Below are positions 1-8,458 of a stretch of DNA of 32,760 nucleotides, in pieces. This DNA comes from Eubacteriales bacterium. GTDB lineage: Bacteria; Bacillota; Clostridia; Lachnospirales; Lachnospiraceae. Numbering within the stretch: position 1 is the first letter of the stretch; each line of letters starts with the position of its first letter. The stretch is taken from assembly GCA_030536755.1 (NCBI GenBank), contig JAUNPJ010000045.1, positions 1 through 32,760 on the forward strand, read 5' to 3'. The position numbers and the translations under genes were made by a program. The notes under the pieces are model-generated. The model was not told the origin of the DNA, did no database searches, and was given only the letters and a program-made list of their open reading frames with translations.

Positions 1-1
1 A

Positions 2-246
2 ATTTGCACAGATTGATAACCTTCCACAATCAAAGTGCAGATCTCTCCGCTTGTGCGGGCAGACCTTTGGCAGATTTTCGCAGGTTTGGCGAGCATAGCG
101 ATTGCTTTGAAAACACTGTTTGAGCGCAAGGCGCGAGTTCGTTTGAAAAGCAATCCATAGGCGGCGCAGCCAAACAAGAAAATCAACAGGTTGACCGCAC
201 AAGCGGAGAGATCGCACTTGATGTGGAAAGTCTCCCCTGTGCAAAT
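2..246. repeat. ~245 bp imperfect palindrome (long hairpin, MITE-like or structured RNA)
   Basis: The left arm (about 2-105) and right arm (about 140-246) are near reverse complements. The best block is CTCTCCGCTTGTGCGG near 43-58, which pairs with the segment around 192-213. Further paired blocks are TTTGCACA with TGTGCAAA at the outer ends, TTCCACA with TGTGGAA, GATTTTC with GAAAATC and ATTGCTTT with AAAGCAAT. The central loop lies near 110-140. No convincing reading frame runs through it. It may begin at or just before the window edge. Non-autonomous palindromic elements and long-hairpin RNAs both look like this; the sequence alone does not separate them. Confidence 0.7.
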
Positions 247-342
247 AGCTGTTCGGAAGACCAAGCCAACCCCTGCCGTTTGAAAGTGTTCCGTTGACCA
301 GGAAAGTGGTACACATACAACTCAACAAACAGGAATTTTGGT

Positions 343-376
343 AAAAAATTAGGACAGGTGCCTGTCCTAATTTTTT
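343..376 (-). terminator. Intrinsic terminator closing the murE-thiN operon
   Basis: A perfect 16 bp inverted repeat (AAAAAATTAGGACAGG, two-base TG loop, then its complement) ends in a T run on the minus strand. It overlaps the last codon and stop of thiN at 367. The A/T tracts on both sides make it potentially bidirectional. Confidence 0.85.
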
Positions 377-1029
377 GACTGTATCATCAGAAGCATGCCT
401 CCCCGGAAGGATACCCGTGCTTCGTCTTCCACGATTTCATTGCTGACCGTCAGTCCGCTGTCGGTATTTTTGAGAAAATGGTTCGTTAATGGATATTTGA
501 ACCCTCGCAGCGTCAAATCCGGTACGCAATCTCCCAGTGAAAAGAAAGAAATATAATCACCAAACTGCTCGTTTTTTCGGACTGTAAAGCTCTCCGTCTC
601 CACCGAAATACGGTTGTGCGCATCATAGAGTACTGCATAAATTCCTTGTCTGTTACAGCAGGCAAGAAGCTGAATATTTGCCCAGATGTGATCCATGCGC
701 GTTCCTGTACAGCCCAGAAAAACAACTTCCTGCGCACCCATATCTGCCGCAGCAGAAAGGGCAGACTGTGTATCTGAATCATCTTTTTCAGGTATCAGTC
801 TGCGCATGGGGACATTTTGTTTTTCATAAAAAGCAACCACTTTCAAATCTGCACTGTCGAAATCTCCTACAACCAAATCCACCGGGATTTGATTGCGGTA
901 ACAAAATTCCATTCCTTTATCTGCAGCGATAACAGCATCAAAGGATTTCCCCAAGAGGAAATCCTTTGCAAAATCATCATCTATGCTTCCGCCGCTGACA
1001 ATGACAATTCTCTTTTTCTTAGTTTTCAT
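367..1029 (-). CDS. thiN: Thiamine pyrophosphokinase
   Basis: Transfers pyrophosphate from ATP to thiamine to give the cofactor thiamine diphosphate in the cytoplasm. The 220-residue product has the family hallmarks GDFDSA (residues 55-60) and EKDDSDTQSA (about 81-90), which correspond to the conserved acidic metal/ATP site and the KD-(x)-(T/S)D motif. It also has the C-terminal beta domain, with DSGLTVSNE as the thiamine-contact region. I chose the ATG at 1027-1029 (MKTKKKRIVIVSGG) over an upstream in-frame ATG. The shorter start overlaps the end of rpe by 11 bases, which suggests translational coupling, and it matches family length. It is the last gene of the operon, a position it shares with rpe in many clostridia. 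Confidence 0.93.
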   Translation of the reverse strand: MKTKKKRIVIVSGGSIDDDFAKDFLLGKSFDAVIAADKGMEFCYRNQIPVDLVVGDFDSADLKVVAFYEKQNVPMRRLIPEKDDSDTQSALSAAADMGAQEVVFLGCTGTRMDHIWANIQLLACCNRQGIYAVLYDAHNRISVETESFTVRKNEQFGDYISFFSLGDCVPDLTLRGFKYPLTNHFLKNTDSGLTVSNEIVEDEARVSFRGGMLLMIQSKN

Positions 1030-1681
1030 ATTGATCCAATACCTTCCGAACGCTCTTTGCGTTTTCTTCCAGGTCACCTTTGAATACATAAGAACCGGCT
1101 ACAATCAGATTTGCACCGGCATCAAGTACTGTTGCCAGTGTCTGATCATTGATTCCGCCGTCAACCTGAATATTCACATCCAGACCTTCTTCATCAATCA
1201 ACGCTTTTAATTCTTTGATTTTTTCTGTACATTCCTCTATGTACTTCTGGCCTCCAAAGCCAGGCTGTACCGTCATGATGAGAACCATATCTACATCACT
1301 GAGGATATAGGTAATGTCTGCTACCGGTGTTGCCGGTTTGATCGACACACCAACTTTCACTCCAGCATTGCGGATACATGCAACCGTTCTCTCCAGATCC
1401 TCACATGCTTCCGCATGTACCGTAATGGAATCTGCTCCACAGTCTACAAAATCCTGAATATAACGTTCCGGCTCTGTCACCATCAGATGCACATCAAAAA
1501 ACATTTTTGATTCTTTACGGATTGATTTAATGACCGGCATTCCAAAAGAAATACTCGGAACAAAATCTCCGTCCATAACATCAATGTGGAGCCATTCCAC
1601 GCCTGCGTGTTCCAACTGCTGAATCTGTGCCCCCAAACGATTAAAATCAGCAGATAAAATAGATGGACATAATTGATACAT
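1019..1681 (-). CDS. rpe: Ribulose-phosphate 3-epimerase
   Basis: Interconverts D-ribulose 5-phosphate and D-xylulose 5-phosphate in the pentose phosphate pathway. The 220-residue TIM barrel is full length. Visible motifs are CPSILSADF at the N terminus, HIDVMDGDFVPSISFG with the catalytic aspartate and metal-ligand histidine, DVHLMV, the phosphate-gripping VQPGFGGQ loop, and VDGGI with the second catalytic aspartate. It starts three bases after the end of rsgA and overlaps the start of thiN. The rsgA-rpe-thiN order is common in Firmicutes and reflects shared transcription rather than a shared pathway. Confidence 0.96.
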   Translation of the reverse strand: MYQLCPSILSADFNRLGAQIQQLEHAGVEWLHIDVMDGDFVPSISFGMPVIKSIRKESKMFFDVHLMVTEPERYIQDFVDCGADSITVHAEACEDLERTVACIRNAGVKVGVSIKPATPVADITYILSDVDMVLIMTVQPGFGGQKYIEECTEKIKELKALIDEEGLDVNIQVDGGINDQTLATVLDAGANLIVAGSYVFKGDLEENAKSVRKVLDQYEN

Positions 1682-1684
1682 ACT

Positions 1685-2560
1685 TTAATATCTCCTTTTT
1701 TCTTTTAATTCATTATATAATCCCAAATAATCTTCATAACGAAGACTATTTAGTTTCCCTTGTTCCAGAGCCGCTTTGACGCTGCACCCCGGTTCATGAA
1801 TATGCACACACCCCTGATACTTACATTGCCCTTCATAAGGTCTGAATTCCGTAAAATAATTCTTCAGTTTCTCTTTTTCCATTCCCTCAATGTAAAGCGA
1901 ACTGAATCCCGGTGTATCCATGATGTAAGTATCCTCACCCATTGCAATCAGCTGTGAATGGCGGGTCGTATGTTTGCCCCGTCCCAGTTTTTTGCTGATT
2001 TCTCCTGTTTCCATAGAGATCTCACTCTGCAAAAGATTGGTCAGAGAAGATTTTCCCACACCAGACGGTCCTGCCACAGCCGAGGTTTTGCCCCTGAGAA
2101 GCGCTTTCAGCTCCTCTACCCCCTGTTGTTTTGCCGCGCTGGTAAAAATCACCTCATACCCGCAACGCCCATATACTTCCTGCAATGTCTCTAATTCTTC
2201 TTTTGTTCCGAGATCCATTTTATTAAAACAGATCACAGTCGGAACGTTCTGATATTCCATCGTGACCAGAAAACGATCCAGAAGCATAAAATTAGGTTTT
2301 GGATCATTTACTGCAAAAATCACAATTGCCTGATCAATATTGGCGACTGCCGGACGAATCAGCTCGTTTGTGCGGGGATAGATTTTCTCTACACTGCCCT
2401 CTCTGTCTGCTTCATCCAATACTTTTATTTCTACATAATCGCCCACCAGAGGTTTTTTCTTATCTTTCCGAAAAATCCCTTTGGCTTTGCATTCATAGAT
2501 GCCGACCTCTGTCTGTACATAATAGAAGCCGGCAATCCCCTTTATAATTCTTCCCTGCAT
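1685..2560 (-). CDS. rsgA: Ribosome small subunit-dependent GTPase A
   Basis: A circularly permuted GTPase that helps late maturation of the 30S ribosomal subunit. The 291 residues show an N-terminal OB fold (about 1-70) and then GTPase motifs in permuted order: NKMD (G4, 113-116), GPSGVGKSS (P loop, 164-172) and DTPG (G3, 215-218). A C-terminal zinc-binding knuckle follows, with C246, C251, H253 and C259. The region TTRHSQL (198-204) is the conserved switch segment. It lies three bases downstream of prkC; in Bacillus and clostridia rsgA commonly follows the Stp/PrkC pair, and its GTPase is a known phosphorylation target of such kinases. Confidence 0.95.
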   Translation of the reverse strand: MQGRIIKGIAGFYYVQTEVGIYECKAKGIFRKDKKKPLVGDYVEIKVLDEADREGSVEKIYPRTNELIRPAVANIDQAIVIFAVNDPKPNFMLLDRFLVTMEYQNVPTVICFNKMDLGTKEELETLQEVYGRCGYEVIFTSAAKQQGVEELKALLRGKTSAVAGPSGVGKSSLTNLLQSEISMETGEISKKLGRGKHTTRHSQLIAMGEDTYIMDTPGFSSLYIEGMEKEKLKNYFTEFRPYEGQCKYQGCVHIHEPGCSVKAALEQGKLNSLRYEDYLGLYNELKEKRRY

Positions 2561-2563
2561 AGA

Positions 2564-4621
2564 TTACTCTTCAACCTGCTCAAATTTGATTGGATAGTGG
2601 CCAAGTTCCACGTAATCGCTGCCGATGAGTTCATACAAATATAAGGTTCCCTCCGTAACACCAGGCGCTCCTGTCAGGTCAAGCTGATACGGAAATTCCA
2701 CCTGCTTGCCTTCCACAACGGTCGAAGCCTGCGGAGAACCGTTTACCATCTGTACAAGTTCCATCTTAACCACACCATTCTGATATCCAATCGGAGTATC
2801 CAACACCTGTGTACACTTCCATGTACCGGTTGCCGTTACTGTCGGAATCGGTGTTGCATCTGCCGGTCCTGTGCTCACGGTAATTGTAATGGTCGTTCCT
2901 TTGTCCACATATACGCCTTCTGCAAGACTCTGTGTCGTAACCTGTCCTGCCGGTACTGTCTCACTTGCCTCAGACTGTACCACAACATCCAGCGGTGCCA
3001 GCGCATTCTTGGCATCTGCCTCTGCCATTCCTACCACACTTGGTACCGTAAATCCATCATACTGAGCCCCCATACTGACTTCCAGATTGATCGTATCGCC
3101 AGCCTTTGCCTGTGTATTGACAGTCGGATTCTGGCTCATAACCTGTCCTGCCTGATAGTCATAGCTGTAAGACTTGCTGACATTTACTACAAATCCCATT
3201 TCTGTCAGCATAGCTTCTGCCTCACCCTGCATTTTTCCCGTCACATCGGGAACATTCAGCAGAGCAGAACCACTGCTTAATTTATAATTAATCGTGGAAT
3301 TTTCAGGAACTTCTGTTCCTGCTTCTGTTTCCTGATAACAGATGATACCTTTTTCATATTCATCAGAAGGCTCTTCGCCCACATAGCGGATACCGATTCC
3401 AGAGTTTTTCACACTCTCAACAGCCTCATCCTCTGTCTTTCCAACAAGATTCGGTACTTCGATCATTTTCTCTTCTGCTGTGCTCTGCTCCGTTGGATTT
3501 TTCTTGATTCCGCCCTTAAACAGTCCCGTCATATTTACAATATAAACCAGCAGTACGACAATAATCAGTGCTCCGACAATAAATCCGCCAATCATCATAG
3601 CCTTTTCCAGGCCACGGTGCAGACCGCCCTTCTCATCATCGTCATCATCCAGATCATTCTCATCAATAAATGCTTCCTGACGTTTATTTGTCACGACCGG
3701 AGCCTCTGCCCGCTTCTGCTTGATTTTCTGAAGATCCTGCTCTCCGATGACCATCGTCTTTTCAGTCGGATCCATGGTGTAAAGCTGAACAAAATTTCCA
3801 TTTGGATCAATCAGGGAATGTTTCAGATCCCCGATTACTTCTCCCATACTTGCATAACGTTTATCGACGCTCTTCTGCGTACATTTCAGGATAATCTGTT
3901 CCAGGCTGTGTGGAATATCCGGTGTATACTCACTTGGCGGAACCATCTCATCCTGAAGATGCTTGATGGCGATTGCCACCGTTGTCTCTCCTTCAAAAGG
4001 TACCCTTCCGGTAATCATCTCATACAGGGTAATACCCAGCGAATAGATATCACTCTTCTCATCGCTGTATCCGCCGCGCACCTGCTCCGGTGAACTGTAA
4101 TGCACCGATCCCATCACATTGGAGCTGATGGTATTGGAAGATGCGGCTCTCGCAATTCCGAAGTCTGTTACCTTTACCTTTCCATCCGTCGAAATAATGA
4201 TGTTCTGAGGCTTTACATCGCGATGGATAATTCCATGGCTGTGCGCTGCCTCAAGCCCCATGGATACCTGAATAGCAATGCTGGTGGCTTCTTTAACACT
4301 CAGCTTTCCTTTCTTGGAAATATAATCCTTCAGCGTAATTCCCTCGACCAGTTCCATGACAATATAATGGATACCATCATCCTCGCCAACATCAAATACA
4401 TTGACAATGTTTGGATGTGTCAGTCCTGCTGCTGACTGTGCCTCTGTCTTAAATTTTTTAATAAACGTGGTGTCTTCGCGGAATTCCTGCTTCAACACCT
4501 TCATTGCCACAAAGCGATTCAGCTTGTGGTCTTTTGCCTTATAAACATTCGCCATGCCGCCAGTACCGATTTTACTGACTACTTCATAGCGGTCTCCTAC
4601 AATCATACCAGTTTTTAACAT
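2564..4621 (-). CDS. prkC: Membrane Ser/Thr protein kinase with three PASTA repeats
   Basis: A Hanks-type kinase that senses peptidoglycan fragments or lipid II through extracellular PASTA repeats and phosphorylates cytoplasmic targets. The kinase domain covers about 1-275: glycine-rich loop GTGGMA, Lys41, HRDVKPQN (catalytic Asp135), DFG at 153-155 and the SPEQ segment. A charged linker contains a run of acidic residues (about 321-330). One transmembrane helix lies near 342-364. Three PASTA repeats start at about 387, 455 and 524 (PNLVG, PDVTG, PSVVG). The last ~90 residues are an extra extracellular domain I cannot assign. The start overlaps the stp stop by 7 bases, as expected for a coupled kinase/phosphatase pair. 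Confidence 0.95.
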   Translation of the reverse strand: MLKTGMIVGDRYEVVSKIGTGGMANVYKAKDHKLNRFVAMKVLKQEFREDTTFIKKFKTEAQSAAGLTHPNIVNVFDVGEDDGIHYIVMELVEGITLKDYISKKGKLSVKEATSIAIQVSMGLEAAHSHGIIHRDVKPQNIIISTDGKVKVTDFGIARAASSNTISSNVMGSVHYSSPEQVRGGYSDEKSDIYSLGITLYEMITGRVPFEGETTVAIAIKHLQDEMVPPSEYTPDIPHSLEQIILKCTQKSVDKRYASMGEVIGDLKHSLIDPNGNFVQLYTMDPTEKTMVIGEQDLQKIKQKRAEAPVVTNKRQEAFIDENDLDDDDDEKGGLHRGLEKAMMIGGFIVGALIIVVLLVYIVNMTGLFKGGIKKNPTEQSTAEEKMIEVPNLVGKTEDEAVESVKNSGIGIRYVGEEPSDEYEKGIICYQETEAGTEVPENSTINYKLSSGSALLNVPDVTGKMQGEAEAMLTEMGFVVNVSKSYSYDYQAGQVMSQNPTVNTQAKAGDTINLEVSMGAQYDGFTVPSVVGMAEADAKNALAPLDVVVQSEASETVPAGQVTTQSLAEGVYVDKGTTITITVSTGPADATPIPTVTATGTWKCTQVLDTPIGYQNGVVKMELVQMVNGSPQASTVVEGKQVEFPYQLDLTGAPGVTEGTLYLYELIGSDYVELGHYPIKFEQVEE

Positions 4622-5358
4622 TTTCTCACCTCTTCAGTAAACGGTTCTATTAATACTACTGCAATATTGTCTTTTCCGCCATGTTCATTGGCCAGACTCA
4701 GTAAAGTTTCACCTTTCTGCTGTATCTCTGACTTACTCTGTATAATCTTTTGTATCTCCTCATTGGATACCATGTTGCTCAGTCCGTCAGAGCACATCAG
4801 TATATTGCTGTCTTTTTCCAGCCTGAAGTCAAAAAAATCAATATTTACGGTCTCTTCGGCTCCAAGTGCCCTGGTTATAATATTTTTGTCGGGATGATTT
4901 CTGGCGTCTTCTTCCGTCAATTCTCCCATCCGAACCATTTCCTGAACCAGAGAATGGTCTTTGGTTATCTGTGTGATGCGGTCTCCTACCACATACAGGC
5001 GGCTGTCTCCCACATTTGCAACATATACATAATTTCCCACCACAGTAGCCACTACCATCGTGGTCCCCATGCCCTTTCGCTCTTCTGATTTCTTTGCCTG
5101 CTCTATCAGTTCATGGTTTGCAACTTCTATTCCGTGACGAATCACTTTGACCGGATTAAAATCCGCGTCCTCCTTCACCGAATCCACCATAACCCGCACT
5201 GCAAAGGCAGAGGCAAAATCTCCGGCATTATGACCTCCCATACCATCCGCTACAATAAACAGATTGGGAAGATTACCAACGGGAGCTTCTGATACGTATA
5301 CATAGTCCTGGTTGACACTCCTGCGTCTTCCGATGTCGGTTCCAGAATACACTCTCAT
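4615..5358 (-). CDS. stp: PP2C-family Ser/Thr protein phosphatase
   Basis: A metal-dependent phosphatase that reverses PrkC phosphorylation. The 247 residues contain the PP2C signatures: NQD near residue 18, VADGMGGHNAGD (about 36-47, with Asp38 as metal ligand), NVGDSRLYV, SDGLSNMV and GGKDNIAVV near the C terminus. There is no signal peptide or membrane segment, so it acts in the cytoplasm. It begins five bases after rlmN and overlaps the start of prkC. No strong Shine-Dalgarno is visible, so translation is probably coupled to rlmN. Confidence 0.95.
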   Translation of the reverse strand: MRVYSGTDIGRRRSVNQDYVYVSEAPVGNLPNLFIVADGMGGHNAGDFASAFAVRVMVDSVKEDADFNPVKVIRHGIEVANHELIEQAKKSEERKGMGTTMVVATVVGNYVYVANVGDSRLYVVGDRITQITKDHSLVQEMVRMGELTEEDARNHPDKNIITRALGAEETVNIDFFDFRLEKDSNILMCSDGLSNMVSNEEIQKIIQSKSEIQQKGETLLSLANEHGGKDNIAVVLIEPFTEEVRKC

Positions 5359-5363
5359 TCATT

Positions 5364-6416
5364 CTACTCGCTTTCTGTCTCTTCCATATATCTCTTGCGT
5401 AACTGTCCACAGGCACCATCAATATCGCTGCCCATTTCTCTTCTAATAGTAACATTAATTCCGTATTTTTCAAGTTTTATTTTGAAATTCTCAATTACCT
5501 GACGGTTGGATTTGCGGTAATCACGCTCCTTAATCGGATTCACAGGAATCAGATTCACGTGACAGTTCAGCCCCTTTAAACGCGCAGAAAGCTGCGCTGC
5601 GTCCTCTGGAAAATCATTCACACCTCCCACAAGGCTGTATTCAAATGTCAGCCTGCGTCCCGTTTTTTCAAAATAATAACAGCAGGCATCCAGTACTTCA
5701 TCAAGCGTATATTTCCGGGCAATCGGCATCAGCTCCTGACGTTTTTCATCATTTGGAGCGTGAAGAGAAAGTGCAAGCGTAATCTGGAGCTGTTCGTCTG
5801 CCAGCTGTCGAATACGCGGCACGAGCCCACAAGTCGATACCGTAATATTTCTCTGACTGATGCAGATTCCCTTGTCATCACTGACCATATGCAAAAACTG
5901 CACGACATGAGCATAATTATCCATCGGCTCGCCAGTTCCCATGATCACAATATTCGATACCCGCTCCCCGGAAAGTTCCTGAATCCGATAAATCTGCTCC
6001 AACATTTCAGAAGGAAGAAGATTTCTGGTCAATCCATCCAGCGTAGATGCACAGAACCGACAGCCCATGCGGCAGCCAACCTGCGAGGATATACACACGG
6101 AATTCCCATGCTTATATTTCATCAAAACACTTTCAATGACATTTCCATCTTTTAAACGAAACAGATATTTCTGTGTTCCATCCAGCTTTGAGGTCTGTAC
6201 CCGAACCACTTCAATGGGCTTTAAAGGATACTTTACAGATAATTGTTCCCGAAGTTCCCTGGATAGATTCGTCATTTCTTTATAATCCCACACGCGTTTC
6301 TGGTGAAGCCATTCATAAATCTGCTTTGCCCGGAACGGCTTTTCGCCCAATTCCTCCATGACTGCTTTCAACTGGGGCATCGTCATGGACTTTATATCCA
6401 ACTCAAGATTTCTCAT
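5364..6416 (-). CDS. rlmN: 23S rRNA (adenine2503-C2)-methyltransferase, radical SAM
   Basis: Methylates C2 of A2503 in 23S rRNA (and A37 of some tRNAs) by radical SAM chemistry. The 350-residue protein has the CxxxCxxC cluster motif CRMGCRFC (C115, C119, C122), the SAM-binding GTGEPMDN segment, and the C-terminal catalytic cysteine in DGACGQL (C336) needed for the methyl transfer mechanism. It begins directly after the rsmB stop codon (TAA then ATG) and precedes stp by five bases. The order rsmB-rlmN-stp-prkC is conserved in many clostridia. A Cfr-type resistance enzyme is less likely given this housekeeping context. Confidence 0.95.
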   Translation of the reverse strand: MRNLELDIKSMTMPQLKAVMEELGEKPFRAKQIYEWLHQKRVWDYKEMTNLSRELREQLSVKYPLKPIEVVRVQTSKLDGTQKYLFRLKDGNVIESVLMKYKHGNSVCISSQVGCRMGCRFCASTLDGLTRNLLPSEMLEQIYRIQELSGERVSNIVIMGTGEPMDNYAHVVQFLHMVSDDKGICISQRNITVSTCGLVPRIRQLADEQLQITLALSLHAPNDEKRQELMPIARKYTLDEVLDACCYYFEKTGRRLTFEYSLVGGVNDFPEDAAQLSARLKGLNCHVNLIPVNPIKERDYRKSNRQVIENFKIKLEKYGINVTIRREMGSDIDGACGQLRKRYMEETESE

Positions 6417-7769
6417 TTATGCCTTCTTTCTCATTCTTGCGACAAAAAATCCATCACACTGGTGCACACCCGGAAGCAGCTGCAGATATCCGCGCTTTGT
6501 TGTTTCACTGTGCAGTTTCTCATCCAGATAAGGATCCAGGCTTTCACATTCCAGAGGATAATTTTCCAGAAGCCATTTCAGATTATTCTGATTTTCTTTT
6601 CTGGAAATGGTGCAGGTACTGAACATCAAAACTCCGCCCGGCTTTATATACTGTACTGCCTGATGAAGAATTTTTCTCTGCAAGATCACCAGTTCATCTT
6701 CTTTATTCTCGGAAATGCGATACTTGATGTCCGGCTTTTTCCCCATAACTCCATATCCGGAACAGGGAACATCGGCCACAACAATATCTGCCTTTTCCTG
6801 TGATTCTTCATCAAATCTGGTACCATCCTGTACTTTCGCCGAAGCATTGATCAGATCAACTCTGGAGATATTATCCTGAATCAAAGATACCTTATATTCA
6901 CTCACATCTCTGGCATCGACCATTCCATAACCTTCCATTTTATCTGCCATATGTATGGTCTTTCCGCCGGGAGCCGCGCACATATCAATCACATAATCTC
7001 CTTTTTTCGGGGAAGCCGCCTCGCTTACCAGCATGGAACTGACATCCTGCACTTGAATATCTCCATTCAGAAAAGCTTCCAGCGTCAAAATATGATTATA
7101 ATCGCTGATATAATACGCATTTTCCACATAAGGCGCCTTCTCGATCGTGACGCCCTGACTGCGCAGACTCTCCAGAATCTGAGTTCTGTCTCTCCTGGTT
7201 TCCATGCAGCGAATCGTTGTCGGGTGTTCCCGGAGAAACTCTACAAACATTTTTTCGGTAATTTCTTCCCCGTATTCCTTCAGCCACCGTTTAACCAGAA
7301 GAAGCGGCATGGAATAATGTACAGACAGATATTCCTCCAGGTTTTCTCTTTCCGGATATTTTACCGTATCCAGATTTCTGGCTATGTTACGCAAAACACC
7401 GTTGACAAATCCTTTCAGATTGTAAAACCCTTTGCGCTGCGCCAGCTTTACTGCTTCATTGCATACAGCTGAATCCGGCACGCTGTCCATATATTTAAGC
7501 TGATAAACACCACTTCTTAAAATCTCACGGATTGGTGCCTTCATTTTCTCGACAGGTACATTGGAAAACTGGTCAATGATATAATCCAACTGAATCTGAA
7601 AATCCAGCGTTCCCTCACAGACTCTTGTAATAAAGGCTCTGTCCTGTCTCGGCAGGAACTGGTATTTTGCCAGCACCTGCCCCAGAACCACATGGCTTGG
7701 CTGCCCTTCCTCTGTAATTTCCAATAGTATTTCTAAAATTAATTCTCTAAGGTTGATACCACTAGTCAC
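6417..7769 (-). CDS. rsmB: 16S rRNA (cytosine967-C5)-methyltransferase
   Basis: A SAM-dependent RNA m5C methyltransferase. Residues about 1-140 form a NusB-like RNA-binding domain. The catalytic Rossmann domain follows, with DMCAAPGGKT (262-271) for SAM binding, DVPCSG with the product-release cysteine C336, and STCT with the catalytic cysteine C386. The length of 450 residues is normal for the Sun/RsmB family. Its start overlaps the end of the upstream zinc protease gene by 8 bases. Confidence 0.94.
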   Translation of the reverse strand: MTSGINLRELILEILLEITEEGQPSHVVLGQVLAKYQFLPRQDRAFITRVCEGTLDFQIQLDYIIDQFSNVPVEKMKAPIREILRSGVYQLKYMDSVPDSAVCNEAVKLAQRKGFYNLKGFVNGVLRNIARNLDTVKYPERENLEEYLSVHYSMPLLLVKRWLKEYGEEITEKMFVEFLREHPTTIRCMETRRDRTQILESLRSQGVTIEKAPYVENAYYISDYNHILTLEAFLNGDIQVQDVSSMLVSEAASPKKGDYVIDMCAAPGGKTIHMADKMEGYGMVDARDVSEYKVSLIQDNISRVDLINASAKVQDGTRFDEESQEKADIVVADVPCSGYGVMGKKPDIKYRISENKEDELVILQRKILHQAVQYIKPGGVLMFSTCTISRKENQNNLKWLLENYPLECESLDPYLDEKLHSETTKRGYLQLLPGVHQCDGFFVARMRKKA

Positions 7770-8454
7770 GATCCCGTCCTCCGGCTAAAATAAGCAGACG
7801 AAGGAGCTGTAAAATAGATCCTGCCAACGCTGCCACATAAGTCAGAGCGGCTGCCGTCAGCACCTTTTTCGCGCCGCGCACCTCCTGAGGTGCCAGAATT
7901 CCGTCTGCATTCAAAAGTTTCAAAGCTCTGCTGGATGCGTTGATCTCTACCGGCAAAGTTACCAGTTGAAATAACACAGCAGCAGTAAAAAGAAGAATTC
8001 CTGCTGTCAGCAACGGTCGAAACGACATAATCAACCCTGCCAGAAACAGCGGCCAGGACAATGTCGATCCCAGATTTGCGATTGGAACAATCGCACTCCT
8101 GAGATTCAAAGGTGCGTAATTTGTTGCATGCTGAATGGCATGCCCACACTCATGAGCCGCTACACCCACTGCTGCCAGTGAAGTTTTGTTGTAGATCGGC
8201 TCTGACAAACGAACGGTCTTTGTTCTCGGGTCATAATGATCTGTCAATTCCCCGCTGATCGGTTCGATCCTCACATCATAAACGCCTGCATTTCTCAGAA
8301 TTCTCTGTGCAGCCTGTGCACCTGTCATACCCGAAGCGCTCTCCATTCTTCTGTAAATGGCAAAAGTCGATTTCAGCTTTGCCGATGCCGCCAGCGACAG
8401 CAGCATGCCAATGATCAATAAAATATAAGTTGGGTCAAATCCATAATAGTACAT
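7762..8454 (-). CDS. Membrane zinc metallopeptidase, YugP family
   Basis: A predicted integral-membrane neutral zinc metallopeptidase with no well-established substrate. The 230 residues include an N-terminal hydrophobic segment (about 8-24), a soluble stretch ending in the zinc motif HECGH (101-105), two hydrophobic segments (about 125-145 and 148-168), a conserved LPVEINASSRA stretch where Glu170 may be the third zinc ligand, and a last hydrophobic helix (about 199-223). It sits between fmt and rsmB, a frequent location for this family in clostridia. The context suggests co-transcription and does not reveal its target. Confidence 0.88.
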   Translation of the reverse strand: MYYYGFDPTYILLIIGMLLSLAASAKLKSTFAIYRRMESASGMTGAQAAQRILRNAGVYDVRIEPISGELTDHYDPRTKTVRLSEPIYNKTSLAAVGVAAHECGHAIQHATNYAPLNLRSAIVPIANLGSTLSWPLFLAGLIMSFRPLLTAGILLFTAAVLFQLVTLPVEINASSRALKLLNADGILAPQEVRGAKKVLTAAALTYVAALAGSILQLLRLLILAGGRDRD

Positions 8455-8458
8455 ACAA

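Noticed and set aside
3617-4435. Long plus-strand frames opposite prkC, and similar frames opposite priA, nspC and the carboxyspermidine synthase gene
   Set aside because: They are antisense shadows of strongly supported genes, with no domains and no ribosome-binding sites.
5364-6416. Cfr-type rRNA methyltransferase (antibiotic resistance)
   Set aside because: The gene lies in the conserved rsmB-rlmN-stp-prkC housekeeping order, which fits RlmN.
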